Of a stretch of 64,000 nt of DNA, positions 48,014-57,758 are shown one piece after another. A program made the translations under genes and the position numbers. This stretch comes from Bacillus sp. 103mf. Lineage in GTDB: Bacteria > Bacillota > Bacilli > Bacillales > Bacillaceae_G. Position 1 is the first letter of the stretch; the number at the start of each line of letters is the position of its first letter. The DNA lies in NCBI RefSeq assembly GCF_900116295.1, contig NZ_FPAF01000002.1, forward strand, positions 226,592-290,591, written 5' to 3'. The notes under the pieces are model-generated. The model was not told the DNA's origin. It worked only from the letters and a program-made list of their open reading frames with translations, and made no database searches.

Positions 48014-49012
48014 TTATAGTCCACCACTATAAAATTCGAAAATGTTTCGATTAAGTTCCATTCCATACCTTTTTAGTGACCTAATCAGTCCATGCTTATG
48101 GACTGCGCTATCTAATAAAATTACCCCGTCTAATTCCCCTCTTTTGAACCACGACTTGAGTTGTGGGAGATAACTTCTTTCCTTCTTATAAATCATTAAT
48201 GGAATTTCAAGTGATGATTTTGACTGCTCTACAAATAATTCACAGCCTATTTTACTTCCAGCCACAACAAATTTTGGATAATCCTCCCTATACTTATAAA
48301 TTGTATTTCGAACATATTTTGAAAATGAGTAAAATAATTCCTTCACTGTTTCATGCATATTCTTATTAGATAAAGATTCATTATATCTTCGATAGTAATA
48401 GAGTACTTCAGGAACATTTTCTATTCGGCCTAAAGTAATGAGCCTAGTCCATAAATCATAATCATAAGCAATTTTTAAGTTAGCATCATATTTTCCAGCT
48501 GTCACATAAGCGTTTCTTGAAAACATTACACTTCCATGAGTTAATGGACAGCCATGATATAAAATAGAAGCTATGTCAGAATCCGTCGTAATGCAATTTC
48601 TTCCCATCTCAAAGTATTGAAGCTCGTTCTCCAATACTTGATTATCACCTGGGATACACTTAATCCAGGAACCTATTGCAATTAGCTCGGGACGTTTTGA
48701 AAGATGAGCAATTTGTGTTTCTAGACGGTTAGGAACACTTATATCGTCCGCATCATGAATTGCAATCCATTCCCCGTTTGCATGCTCAATACCTATGTTA
48801 AGTGCCTGAGCTGCTCCATGATTACTCGAAAGATGTATTATTTTGACTCTAGGATCTGTAATTTCATCTAAAATCTTTGAAGTATCATCCGTTGAAGCAT
48901 CGTTAATTATAATCAATTCGTAATACTCATATGATTGTGAAAGGATGCTGTTAATTGCTTCTTGTATAAAATTCTCACCATTATAAACAGCCATTACAAC
49001 AGATACAAACAT
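48014..49012 (-). CDS. GT2 family glycosyltransferase
   Basis: A 332-residue GT-A enzyme: VSVVMAVYNGENFIQEAINS, ELIIINDASTDDTSKILDE, AIHDADDISVPNRLETQ (DxD) and YDYDLWTRL for the acceptor region. C-terminal third resembles that of the GT2 at 50.2 kb, so they are probably paralogues. AGGGGAG before ATG. Confidence 0.93.
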   Translation of the reverse strand: MFVSVVMAVYNGENFIQEAINSILSQSYEYYELIIINDASTDDTSKILDEITDPRVKIIHLSSNHGAAQALNIGIEHANGEWIAIHDADDISVPNRLETQIAHLSKRPELIAIGSWIKCIPGDNQVLENELQYFEMGRNCITTDSDIASILYHGCPLTHGSVMFSRNAYVTAGKYDANLKIAYDYDLWTRLITLGRIENVPEVLYYYRRYNESLSNKNMHETVKELFYSFSKYVRNTIYKYREDYPKFVVAGSKIGCELFVEQSKSSLEIPLMIYKKERSYLPQLKSWFKRGELDGVILLDSAVHKHGLIRSLKRYGMELNRNIFEFYSGGL

Positions 49013-49208
49013 TAAGCAGCTCCCCTTACATTTAATAGACTAAAAGAATTTTCCCTAATCCTTATCAGACTATGTTTTAAACAAGATGAATGACAGGGCT
49101 TTTGTCCGTTAAAAGCAGTTTTGTATCAACATCTGTCATTCACATAGGCTTATCTGAAATTCCAGTAAACAAAAAAGGGGGAGGTCATGATAAAATCATA
49201 CCTAAATC

Positions 49209-50195
49209 TCAATTGTTATATCCATCCGGATTATTCCTATGCCATTGCCATGCAGAACGAAGCATGTCTTCCAAAGAATACTTAGGTACCCAGCCGAGTT
49301 CCTCACCAATCTTTTTTGCGGATGCAACTAAATAAGGAGGATCTCCTTCTCTTCTTTTCTCATATACAATGTTTGCTTTCTTATTTGTTAATCTCTCACA
49401 CTCTTCAATAATCTGTTTAACTGAATACCCTTTATTATTACCTATGTTGTAAACTTTCCCTACAGATGAGGAATTTAGCAATGCTTGCAGCGATAATATA
49501 TGTGCCTCTACCAAATCAAGTACATGGATATAATCACGTATACAAGTTCCATCCACAGTACGAAAGTCATTCCCAAATACAGCTATATGTTTTGATTTTC
49601 CCAACAAGTGCAAAAAAACATTTGGAATAAGATGTGTTTCAGGGTCATGATGTTCCCCGATTCGACCAGAAAAATCAGCGCCCGCAACGTTAAAGTAACG
49701 AAGAATTATATACTCTAATCCGTATACTTTAAAGCAATCATCTATCATTTGTTCAACAATTAATTTAGAACGTCCGTATGGATTAATCGGAGATGGAGGG
49801 GATTCTTCATTCAAGAATTCGGTTTCAGCCAATCCATATGTAGCGCAAGTAGAAGAAAAAATTATCTTCTTAATGTTATTCTTTATCATTACCTTTAATA
49901 AGTGAAAGGTATTTATAACATTGTTCTCATAATATTCAAGCGGCTTGGATATGGATTCGCCAACTAGGCAGCTTGCGGCAAAATGCATAACAACTTCAAT
50001 ATTGTATTGAGTAAAAATCCGTTCCAAAAGCATACAGTCCCCTATGTTACCTTCTACAAATACAGCTCTCATATCCACCGAGTGACGATGCCCTGTCGAA
50101 AGATTGTCAATAACCAATACATGATATCCTCTATCTAATAATTCTTTTACTGCATGACTGCCTATATAGCCGGCTCCACCTAAAACTAGTATCAT
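49209..50195 (-). CDS. galE: UDP-glucose 4-epimerase
   Basis: A 328-residue extended SDR: VLGGAGYIGSHAVKELL binds NAD, SSTCATYG and YGRSKLIVEQM hold catalytic Ser, Tyr and Lys. Interconverts UDP-Glc and UDP-Gal (or the GlcNAc forms) to feed the glycosyltransferases. AAGGTG before ATG. Confidence 0.94.
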   Translation of the reverse strand: MILVLGGAGYIGSHAVKELLDRGYHVLVIDNLSTGHRHSVDMRAVFVEGNIGDCMLLERIFTQYNIEVVMHFAASCLVGESISKPLEYYENNVINTFHLLKVMIKNNIKKIIFSSTCATYGLAETEFLNEESPPSPINPYGRSKLIVEQMIDDCFKVYGLEYIILRYFNVAGADFSGRIGEHHDPETHLIPNVFLHLLGKSKHIAVFGNDFRTVDGTCIRDYIHVLDLVEAHILSLQALLNSSSVGKVYNIGNNKGYSVKQIIEECERLTNKKANIVYEKRREGDPPYLVASAKKIGEELGWVPKYSLEDMLRSAWQWHRNNPDGYNN

Positions 50196-50225
50196 ATGCT
50201 CACCTTCTTTTCTGAATACATATTG

Positions 50226-51227
50226 CTATTCAATCCTAAAAATATGCTTATTCATTTTTAATCCTTTATGAATAAGTTTTTTCATGAAGCGATTCGATTG
50301 ATAATCATTCATTACCAGCACACCATCGTTGATCCCTTCATTCAACAACCCCTTAAATCCCCATTCCTTCATTTTTCTGCTAGGATTAATATACCTTTGA
50401 ACATTCATATCGACATGGGGAGCAATATTTTCCTTGAAAAATTCACATTTATTTCGAGATGCCACTACGATGACATTAGGACTCTCATTATGAAGATATC
50501 CTTTATTACGATAGATGACATCTCGTATACCCGCTGTTGTAGCCAATAATAATTCTTTATTTACTTCAGCAGGGTTACCATGACTAAGAGAATCAGGGAG
50601 AATACGATAGTAATACAACACCTTAGGTATCTTTTCAAATGGTGCAATTTCAAACATACGGAACCATAGGTCGCGGTCGTACACTATTTTAAAGAGGGGA
50701 TTATACCCACCCAAGCGGCAGAACACTTCTTTTGAAAACATGACTGAACCATGGCATACATAACATGTCAAAAATCTTGACGTATAAACCTCTTCTTTAG
50801 ATAATACCTTGTTGAAATGGAACTCATGGGCATACAAAAGTTTTTCTGACACAGGTTTCTTTCCTGCTATTCCTTTAACAAAAGAACTTACTCCAATAGC
50901 TTGGGGATGACTTGTTAAATAATCGATCTGTTCCTCCAGTCTCGTTGGAGCACTCATATCATCGGCGTCTTGGACAGCAATCCATTTCCCCTCTGCTTGA
51001 TTGATTCCTTGATTGAGGCAGAACGCAGCCCCATAATTTCTTTCTAAATGCATCACTCTGACTCTTGTATCTTGTACAGCATCTAACATTTCCTTTGTCC
51101 TGTCTGTCGATCCATCATTCACAATGATGTATTCAAATTCTGTATATGTTTGATTCAAAATGCTCTCAATGCATTCCTGAAGGTACTCTTCTCCGTTGTA
51201 AACAGCTGTTACTACGGAAACTAGCAT
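50226..51227 (-). CDS. GT2 family glycosyltransferase
   Basis: A 333-residue GT2: VSVVTAVYNGEEYLQECIES, EYIIVNDGSTDRTKEML, AVQDADDMSAPTRLEEQI (DxD) and YDRDLWFRMFE. The 44 codons upstream of 51227 in the same frame lie inside a dispersed repeat and are not part of the gene; the ATG at 51227 has AGGGGGAG. Confidence 0.93.
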   Translation of the reverse strand: MLVSVVTAVYNGEEYLQECIESILNQTYTEFEYIIVNDGSTDRTKEMLDAVQDTRVRVMHLERNYGAAFCLNQGINQAEGKWIAVQDADDMSAPTRLEEQIDYLTSHPQAIGVSSFVKGIAGKKPVSEKLLYAHEFHFNKVLSKEEVYTSRFLTCYVCHGSVMFSKEVFCRLGGYNPLFKIVYDRDLWFRMFEIAPFEKIPKVLYYYRILPDSLSHGNPAEVNKELLLATTAGIRDVIYRNKGYLHNESPNVIVVASRNKCEFFKENIAPHVDMNVQRYINPSRKMKEWGFKGLLNEGINDGVLVMNDYQSNRFMKKLIHKGLKMNKHIFRIE

Positions 51228-51244
51228 GACATTCTCCCCCTTCT

Positions 51245-51582
51245 TTAAAATATATAAATACAAATTAAAAAACGATATAAAAACCCTCTTTCTTTTTAGG
51301 CGGGCGAGAGCACCTGGCCATGCATAGAAGCGGTCAGGGCCTTTTTCTTCCACATGCAAGGTTTAAAACAAAAGGAAAAAGCAAGTAATGGTCATGTTGT
51401 ATTCTGCGTAGCAGCGACTTATAAAGAAAAGCGGAGCCGATTGTTTAGACCCGTTGGCTAAGGTTCTTTCACACAGAAGGTGTTTTTTACCTTCTCGTGT
51501 GGAAGGTTCTTAGACATGAGGGCTTAGGAGGCAGAACTAGACAAAGATGTTGAAAAATTAAAATGGATTTATATAGATTAAC
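51245..51582 (-). repeat. Dispersed bcr-like repeat, copy I, split by an insertion
   Basis: The repeat reads from AAATACAAATTAAAAAACG to GCAGCGACTTAT (51245-51422) and resumes with ATGTTGAAAAATTAAAATGG (51547-51582). The 124 bases between are a different element. Confidence 0.8.
51423..51546 (+). repeat. Second repeat family inserted in copy I
   Basis: From AAAGAAAAGCGGAGCCG to GGAGGCAGAACTAGACAAAG, with an inner hairpin ACACAGAAGGTG/TACCTTCTCGTGT. AT occurs on both sides of it. Confidence 0.7.
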
Positions 51583-51584
51583 AA

Positions 51585-51670
51585 TAAAGTGAAACTTCCA
51601 TCAGTTTGGATTTTCTTCATCCTCCACTGATGGAAAGCCCGCCCAACCGGGCTTTTATGGGATAAATCCC
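51585..51670 (+). repeat. Dispersed hairpin repeat family 2
   Basis: AAAGTGAAACTTCCATCAG pairs with CTGATGGAAAG; then AGCCCGCCCAACCGGGCTTTT and TGGGATAAATC, a shortened family-2 copy. Confidence 0.65.
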
Positions 51671-51808
51671 AAATAAAAACGTTCATTTAATAGATAAATA
51701 GATTTTTATTTTTTTATAAGAATAACGGACTGTTTCCATTAAATTTGAAGCATACAACCTATACTGGTTTAACAATTCCTTATCCTTCCATAGCCGCTCT
51801 TGTATACA

Positions 51809-53089
51809 TTAAGGATACGCAACGCCTCTATAGATAAATCCTGAGTGCTTGATTTTTTCAGCGTTTAAACAATTCCTTCCGTCAAAAATAATCGGATTGG
51901 CAATCTTATCTTTTATTGTTTCCCAGGCAAAATCCTTATATTGGGACCAATCGGTACAAATTAAAACAGCATCCGCATTTGTGACTGTTTCTTCTACTGT
52001 CTCATATTGCTTGAAGCACGAAGAAGGTAACGTAACCACAGGATCATGAATTTTGATATTTACTCCTTCTTTTAATAAATAGTCAATAACAATCAAAGAA
52101 GAAGCTTCCCTTATATCATCTGTATTCGCTTTAAAAGACAGCCCTAGAATGGCAATTGTTTTCCCTTCCAAACTGCCAAGTACCTGTTGCATCTTCTCCA
52201 AAACATAAAAAGGCTGCGTTTTATTTACGTTTATAGCGCTTTTTAGAATAGATAGTGTGACTCCATATTGATTCGCTGCATCCAATAGAGCATTTACATC
52301 CTTCGGAAAACACGACCCTCCATACCCTATGCCGGCCTCTAAAAAACTTGTTCCAATCCTTTTGTCTAACCCCATTCCTTTTGCTACATCCCTAACATTT
52401 ATATTCAGTCGGTCACACAATCTTGCCAGTTCATTAATATAGGAAATTTTTAATGCTAAAAACGAATTAGCTGCGTACTTAATTAACTCGGAAGCTCTTG
52501 GAGTTGTTTCTAGATAAGGAAATGACACCGCTCCGAATACTTCGCGCATTTTTTGAAAAGCTCTCTTTGTCAGAGCCCCCACAACAATACGATCAGGATG
52601 TAAAGCATCATATAGCGCCGATCCTTCTCGTAAAAATTCAGGATTTGATACAACATCATATTCGTATGGGGTTATTTGGGATTCTTTAATCCATTCTGTT
52701 ACCTTTTCAGCTGTCCCTACCGGAACTGTACTTTTTGTTACCACTGTTTTGTAGCCGTTCATCAGCTTTCCAATAGATTTTGCCACCTGTTCTACGTATA
52801 TCAAATTGGCGCTCCCATCCTCCTTTTGCGGTGTCCCTACGCAAATATAAATAATTTCGTTATTTTGAATTCCTTTTTCTACATTTGTAGTAAATACAAT
52901 ATTTTTCTGTTGCAGGTGCTTATTTAATAATTCTTCAAGACCTGTTTCATAAAAATGCAGTTTCCCGGCTTGTAAATTTTCAATTTTATTTGTATCCACA
53001 TCCAGTCCTGTTACCCTATGACCTTGTTCAGCAAAAATCAAAGCTGTTGTAGTACCTACATAACCTGTACCAACTACTAAGATGTCCAT
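51809..53089 (-). CDS. ugd: UDP-glucose 6-dehydrogenase
   Basis: A 426-residue enzyme: GTGYVGTTTALIFAEQGH binds NAD, EVFGAVSFPYLETTPRASELIKYAANSFLALKISYINE contains the catalytic Lys region, and GIGYGGSCFPKDVNAL the catalytic Cys. Oxidises UDP-Glc to UDP-GlcA. TAAGGAGG lies before ATG 53089; the longer frame to 53116 is unlikely. Seven codon-lengths from galU, with which it forms an operon. Confidence 0.96.
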   Translation of the reverse strand: MDILVVGTGYVGTTTALIFAEQGHRVTGLDVDTNKIENLQAGKLHFYETGLEELLNKHLQQKNIVFTTNVEKGIQNNEIIYICVGTPQKEDGSANLIYVEQVAKSIGKLMNGYKTVVTKSTVPVGTAEKVTEWIKESQITPYEYDVVSNPEFLREGSALYDALHPDRIVVGALTKRAFQKMREVFGAVSFPYLETTPRASELIKYAANSFLALKISYINELARLCDRLNINVRDVAKGMGLDKRIGTSFLEAGIGYGGSCFPKDVNALLDAANQYGVTLSILKSAINVNKTQPFYVLEKMQQVLGSLEGKTIAILGLSFKANTDDIREASSLIVIDYLLKEGVNIKIHDPVVTLPSSCFKQYETVEETVTNADAVLICTDWSQYKDFAWETIKDKIANPIIFDGRNCLNAEKIKHSGFIYRGVAYP

Positions 53090-53122
53090 ATGTTCCTCCT
53101 TACGGCATTCATACAATCAGAC

Positions 53123-53929
53123 TTATTTTTTCTTAAACATATAATTTAAAAGTGTCATGTACTCTTCGTTTTTCCCTAAGTCGAAACAGTCCATTTCCAG
53201 TACTTGTGCTTTAGCTTCATACTTTGTAAGCATCTTTTTTATTGCATCAGTAAGTTGAATTTCATTTCCGATTCCAGGGAGTGTCTCATTTAAAAAAGGG
53301 AAAATTTCAGGAGTAAAAACGTAGCGCCCCATTACAGCTAAATTTGAAGGAGGAGAAGTTTGAGGTTTTTCAATAATATCAGTAATATCGTATAATCCTT
53401 CAGCAAGTTCAGTACCTTTTATAACGCCATAAAGCTTTAGATCCTCTTCTTTCACGGCCTTCACACCGATTACGCTCTCTTTGTATTCATTATAAACCGC
53501 TATCGTTTTTTGGAGTGCGTTAGCTGTCTCATTTATAAAAAGTAGATCTGGAAGCAAAACGGCGAATGGTTCATTCCCTGCAAACCGCTCTGCTAAACAA
53601 ACAGCATCACCCAGCCCTTTTGCATAAGATTGCCGGATGAATTGAATATGGACTTTTGGTGTTTCCAACAACGGAATCAAGTGTGACTTTTCAGCCTGAT
53701 TTAGGAACATTTCCAATTCCAATGAACGATCAAAGTAGTCCATAACCATATTTTTAGAACGTGAGATGATAATCAAAATTTCCTCAATTCCCGCTTCAAC
53801 CGCTTCGCGTACGATATAGTCAATTGCCGGACGTCCTGCAACGGGAAACATTTCTTTAGGCAAAACTTTCGTGATGGGAAGATTTCTTGTTCCGTATCCT
53901 GCGGCCGGTATTACAGCCTTTTTCACCAA
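53123..53929 (-). CDS. galU: UTP-glucose-1-phosphate uridylyltransferase
   Basis: A 268-residue nucleotidyltransferase: AVIPAAGYGTRNLPITKVLPKEMFPVAGRP binds UTP and glucose 1-phosphate; FAVLLPDLLF holds a metal Asp; KPQTSPPSNLAVMGRYVF follows. Makes UDP-glucose for ugd next to it. Slightly shorter than GtaB (about 292), because the C-terminus ends early. TTG (53929) or GTG (53926) start. Confidence 0.94.
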   Translation of the reverse strand: MVKKAVIPAAGYGTRNLPITKVLPKEMFPVAGRPAIDYIVREAVEAGIEEILIIISRSKNMVMDYFDRSLELEMFLNQAEKSHLIPLLETPKVHIQFIRQSYAKGLGDAVCLAERFAGNEPFAVLLPDLLFINETANALQKTIAVYNEYKESVIGVKAVKEEDLKLYGVIKGTELAEGLYDITDIIEKPQTSPPSNLAVMGRYVFTPEIFPFLNETLPGIGNEIQLTDAIKKMLTKYEAKAQVLEMDCFDLGKNEEYMTLLNYMFKKK

Positions 53930-54342
53930 TTTACATCACCCCGCTTCCGCACATAATAACTATATAAGTTGAATGAAATGAAAATGTAATTGCCAATCGA
54001 TTTCACGCGTCTCAAACAGGAATCCGCACGTTCCCCTTATTATTTTTAGAACATGCAGCTTTGTTTCCCAAAAGGATAGGCAACAACTTCATGTCAGACA
54101 AATGTGGAAAAATTCATTTAAACTTATATAGGATCTCTAATTCCTGAATGGAACTATCCCGCTTCACTCCATTGTATTAATATGAGTTCTAAGGGTTAAT
54201 CGTCACAACACCTGCCTACATTGACTAAAATTTTTGGGTGCTGGTGTAAGAAATCTAGCAAACCTAGCGATACTATTAATCTATTGAAAAAAATGAGTAT
54301 GGTACAAAAAGCGCAAACGGTTAACATAAGAAAAATAAAAAA
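53930..54342. other. Intergenic region, no gene seen
   Basis: Upstream of galU; presumably holds its promoter. Short frames only. Confidence 0.5.
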
Positions 54343-54377
54343 AGAAGCTTTGGGCTAAAAAATTTCCAAAGCCTCTC
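54343..54377 (-). terminator. Terminator of the small 75-residue gene
   Basis: GGCTTTGG and CCAAAGC arms, then T7 on the minus strand. Confidence 0.75.
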
Positions 54378-54394
54378 TAAAATTATAATTAAGG

Positions 54395-54622
54395 TTAGGA
54401 CAATCCTACGAAAACAACAGCAGTTGAGAGGTCGTCGTTAACATCAATTGTAAAATGAGCAACTGCTGGTTGAGTGATAGTTAAATCACCAGTTGCAGGG
54501 TCAAAGATTGTACTAGCGGTACAACTATTGCAGGCAACAGTTGTACTACCTGAACCACTAAATACATTAAATTTAAGAGTAATACAAATAGGAATTGAAA
54601 CTGGATTATTAAGACATGCCAA
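54395..54622 (-). CDS. Small Thr/Val-rich protein, likely spore-surface
   Basis: A 75-residue protein with three Cys near the start and middle (ACLNN, ICITL, ACNSCTAS), and a beta-rich C-terminal half (GDLTITQPAVAHFTIDVNDD). GGGGGGAT site before ATG. A good sigma-K -10 sequence lies about 30 bases upstream. No family recognised. Confidence 0.75.
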   Translation of the reverse strand: MACLNNPVSIPICITLKFNVFSGSGSTTVACNSCTASTIFDPATGDLTITQPAVAHFTIDVNDDLSTAVVFVGLS

Positions 54623-54653
54623 AAGAATCCCCCCTTTTCACTCTTTATTCTTA

Positions 54654-54662
54654 TATAGTATG
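54654..54662 (-). promoter_or_regulatory. Sigma-K-like -10 element
   Basis: CATACTATA on the minus strand equals CATANNNTA. No convincing -35 AC at the usual spacing. Confidence 0.4.
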
Positions 54663-55004
54663 CAGAATATAAATACTAGAAAACGGCAAAAACACTAGAT
54701 ACTATGAAAGTGTATACTTGTCCAATAGAAAATCAACAGTCACTCTCTTCTAAAATAAATGCACCTCATCTCTTCATACTCTTTCAATTCTTCTTAGCCA
54801 TAAACAAATAGATAGTTGGGATTCATCAAAGGCATACGAGTTAATTTTTATAACGATGCTTCTTCCTGTTCACTTCAATTGATTTTAGTATAGAAACCTG
54901 AAACCGATACAAAAAAACAAAATCTATTCAAGTAAAAACACTATCAATCCGAAATCATCCCCTTTTAGATTACTAATATTAGTACAGCCGAATTTCATAG
55001 AGTT

Positions 55005-55197
55005 CTTATATAAATCCACTTTGATTTTTTAATACATAGATTGCTGCTATGCAGAATACAACATGCCCGCTACTTTTGTTTAAAACCTGGCATGTGGCAG
55101 GAAAAGGCCCTGACCGCTCCTACGCGCGGCCAGACGCTCTTGTCCTCCCCTAAAAAGGAGGTTTTATGTTAGTTTTTCAATTTGGATATATATAACA
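55005..55197 (+). repeat. Dispersed bcr-like repeat, copy J
   Basis: ATAAATCCACTTTGATTTTTT ... GCTGCTATGCAGA ... GTGGCAGGAAAAGGCCCTGACCG ... GGTTTTATGTTAGTTTTTC. The CGCTTTCTCCC segment is deleted. Confidence 0.75.
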
Positions 55198-55420
55198 GAA
55201 CCAAAAGGGCTCTCTAAAAAAATCCACCTCTACCCATGGACAATTACTCATTCATTTAAACGCTCATTGAATAAACTATAAATAACAATAGCTAGGCAAT
55301 CCTTTGTTATTTCGTTTCTTTTACCATAGATTTATATGCATACAACTAACCAAAGCAAGAAACCTAGACATACGCAGAATCAATTTATTTAATAGCTTTC
55401 TAGAAAGGAGGTGACTGATA

Positions 55421-56545
55421 TTGTCTTTTCCAATAATCCCAAATATCACACCAAATATCTCTATTAGTACTCCTCAAACGATACCATTGCTTTTAGCTTC
55501 CATTGCCTTTGAAGAATTAGCTCTAGCCCACGTTATCAATGCCCAGGCAGAGGAACTTCAATTTGTTTTAGGAACATTAGAAACCGGCATGGTACCTTCC
55601 CCTCCAGTGGTTACTTTATCCAATCTTCTTGCTATCGACTCAAGTGTTCAAAGAACCCTTCGTGACGTCATCAAGAAGGAAATGCTATTAGAGTTCAAAT
55701 TTGAAAATGTATTAGATCTGATTACAAACACTTCACCAGCACCAGTACTTTTAACGCAACAAATTTTCCCCTTTACAGGAGGAATTCAAACAACTACTGT
55801 CCCGCCAGGTGCAACTTCTGCAACAATCCAGGCAATAGGAGCGGCAGGTTCCCTTGGAGCTTTTTCTTCACCATCAGGTAAAGGGGCTTTTATACAAGGT
55901 GACTTCACTGTCATATCTGGAGAACCACTAGCAATACTAGTTGGAGGTATGGACAGTAATCTAGGTGTATTGGCTGGCGGTGGTGGTGGCGGCTCCTTTG
56001 TATGGAGAGGATCCGGATTTGGTGATCTTTCTCCATCAACCCTGCTGGTCGCAGCAGGCGGCGGCGGTGGTGCTGTCGATGTTGTCAACGTTGGCCAAGA
56101 CGCTTCAACCTCACCAAACGGTACTACTGGTAATCCGCTTGGCGGAAATGGTGGTGCTAACGGCAACGGTGGTGCTGGTGGTACTGACACGACTTTCGGT
56201 GGCGGCGGCGGCGGTGCTGGCATCTTCTCAAATGGCGGAACTGGAAGTGCCGGTGCGGGAGGAACTGTCGGCGGTGGTGGCGGTACGAATATTATCGCTG
56301 GAGCTGATGGTGGAAGTCCCGGAACTTTCGGAGCTGATGGCGGTTTCGGCGGTGGTGGTGCTGGTGGTGCAAATGGCGGCGGTGGTGGTGGCTACAGCGG
56401 TGGTAGCGGTGGCAGCGCCCAAGCCATTGGAAGCTTCAGCGCCGGTGGTGGTGGTGGTTCATTAAATAACGGAACAAACCAAGTGAACACTGCCGGTGCC
56501 GGTACAGGAAATGGCGTAGTCGTCATTAAGTTTTTCGGGACTTAG
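55421..56545 (+). CDS. Glycine-rich surface protein with a spore-type N-terminal segment
   Basis: A 374-residue protein starting TTG after AAAGGAGGTG. Residues 20-55 (IPLLLASIAFEELALAHVIN, then AQAEELQFVLGTLE) form a helical segment common in Bacillus spore-surface proteins. Residues 120-374 are a Gly-rich beta region: QIFPFTGGIQTTTVPPGAT, then repeated GGGGG blocks (AGGGGGG, FGGGGGG, VGGGGGTN, AGGGGGS) between Ala/Asn/Asp-rich turns, matching the glycine-rich domain family. The mean GC rises sharply here because of GGN codons. No signal peptide. Likely an exosporium protein. Confidence 0.85.
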   Translation: MSFPIIPNITPNISISTPQTIPLLLASIAFEELALAHVINAQAEELQFVLGTLETGMVPSPPVVTLSNLLAIDSSVQRTLRDVIKKEMLLEFKFENVLDLITNTSPAPVLLTQQIFPFTGGIQTTTVPPGATSATIQAIGAAGSLGAFSSPSGKGAFIQGDFTVISGEPLAILVGGMDSNLGVLAGGGGGGSFVWRGSGFGDLSPSTLLVAAGGGGGAVDVVNVGQDASTSPNGTTGNPLGGNGGANGNGGAGGTDTTFGGGGGGAGIFSNGGTGSAGAGGTVGGGGGTNIIAGADGGSPGTFGADGGFGGGGAGGANGGGGGGYSGGSGGSAQAIGSFSAGGGGGSLNNGTNQVNTAGAGTGNGVVVIKFFGT

Positions 56546-56860
56546 AGTCCTCAACATGTTTATGGATATGGCTATTATCACTAATGAGGTCAGGGGAATC
56601 GGATTAAATAAGTTTTAAAAAAAGCACAAAGAATCCGCTCCCCTAAAAATAATACAAATACGATTCGTGAGTTTCATTTTCAAAAGCTGGGCGGAAATAT
56701 ACTCTATAGCTAATCAGAAACCAACGTATCCCCAGACTTTGTGCTTAAAGCCGATGTAGAACAAATTAAAGAAAGAACACTGGAATAAAACAGAAGTTCC
56801 CTATACTAGGTTTCTAGAAAAGCAAAGATAGTGAAAATAAGGAAAGTAAAAGGTGATACT
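56546..56860. other. Intergenic region with a gene remnant
   Basis: AGGGGAATCGGATT and AATCCGCTCCCCT can pair across a long loop, perhaps ending the glycine-rich gene. At 56712-56790 a 24-codon frame (SETNVSPDFVLKADVEQIKE, ending RTLE, then stop) looks like the tail of a lost gene. Confidence 0.4.
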
Positions 56861-57511
56861 ATGCAATATTATAGTCAAATTGGTCAGGATAAATATGTAA
56901 ATGAAAGAATATTTCGTGGAATGGAAAATGGATTTTTTGTTGATATTGGAGCACATGATGGGATAAGTTACAGTAATAGCTACTTTTTTGAAAAGCATAA
57001 AAACTGGAAAGGTATTTGTGTAGAGCCATTACCAGAAGTGTATCAATTATTGAGAAAAAATAGGGAGTGTATTTGTATAGAGGGAGCGATATTCTTTGAA
57101 GATGGATATCAGGACTTCTTACGAGTACAGGGGCCGACAAACACAGAAATGCTTAGTGGCCTAGTTAATGAATATGATTCCAGGCATAAAAATAGAATAG
57201 ACATAGAAATTCAAGGTTCTAATGGAAGTTCGGAAGTTATTAAAGTTAAAACATTTCCGTTGCAGTCAATTTTAGATACTCATAATGTTACCCATATTGA
57301 TTTCTGCAGTATTGATACCGAAGGATCTGAATTGGGTGTTCTTCAATCAATCGATTTTAAAAAGGTAAAGATTGAATGTATCACAGTAGAAAATAATTAC
57401 CAAACAAAAAATGTGGAAGAATATCTAACAATGCAAGGTTACAGATTAGTAGAAAAATTAGAATATGATGATATATTTCTTCATAGTCAGAGTAAGTTTT
57501 CAATCTTGTAG
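56861..57511 (+). CDS. FkbM-family methyltransferase
   Basis: A 216-residue SAM-dependent methyltransferase: FFVDIGAHDGISYSNSYFFE is the SAM loop, WKGICVEPLPE follows, and IDFCSIDTEGSELGVLQSID is the FkbM block. O-methylates sugars or hydroxyls, as in exosporium glycans. ATG at 56861 has AAGGTG. Low GC, in contrast to the following block. Confidence 0.9.
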   Translation: MQYYSQIGQDKYVNERIFRGMENGFFVDIGAHDGISYSNSYFFEKHKNWKGICVEPLPEVYQLLRKNRECICIEGAIFFEDGYQDFLRVQGPTNTEMLSGLVNEYDSRHKNRIDIEIQGSNGSSEVIKVKTFPLQSILDTHNVTHIDFCSIDTEGSELGVLQSIDFKKVKIECITVENNYQTKNVEEYLTMQGYRLVEKLEYDDIFLHSQSKFSIL

Positions 57512-57524
57512 TTAAGAGATTCAG

Positions 57525-57566
57525 CTACCCCTGCCACTATTTTGGGAGATACTGTTGCAGGGGTTA
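57525..57566 (+). terminator. Hairpin after the FkbM gene
   Basis: TACCCCTGC/GCAGGGGT arms with a loop of about 24 bases; weak T tail. Confidence 0.5.
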
Positions 57567-57758
57567 TGGTTAATACATCTCAAACTATCACTTTCTATTA
57601 TAGCGAACTGACTCTAGTTTACATTTTATATGATTCTAAACTTGAACTACTCCTACCTCAAAGCTTTGCGGACAAGCATCCTGCATCGTCCTATCCATGA
57701 GGCCGGGGCTTCTGACCATGAAGGAAACTCGATATAAAATCCATAATCCATGCTCCCC

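Noticed and set aside
51228-51359. 44-codon N-terminal extension of the GT2 gene
   Set aside because: The extension lies within a dispersed repeat; the ATG at 51227 has a strong ribosome site and begins the GT2 motif.
55786-56223. Pro-rich antisense frame in the glycine-rich gene
   Set aside because: It is the mirror of GGN codons; no start signal.
55965-56465. Val/Ala-rich frame on the same strand in the glycine-rich gene
   Set aside because: Frame-shifted reading of the Gly repeats; no ribosome site.
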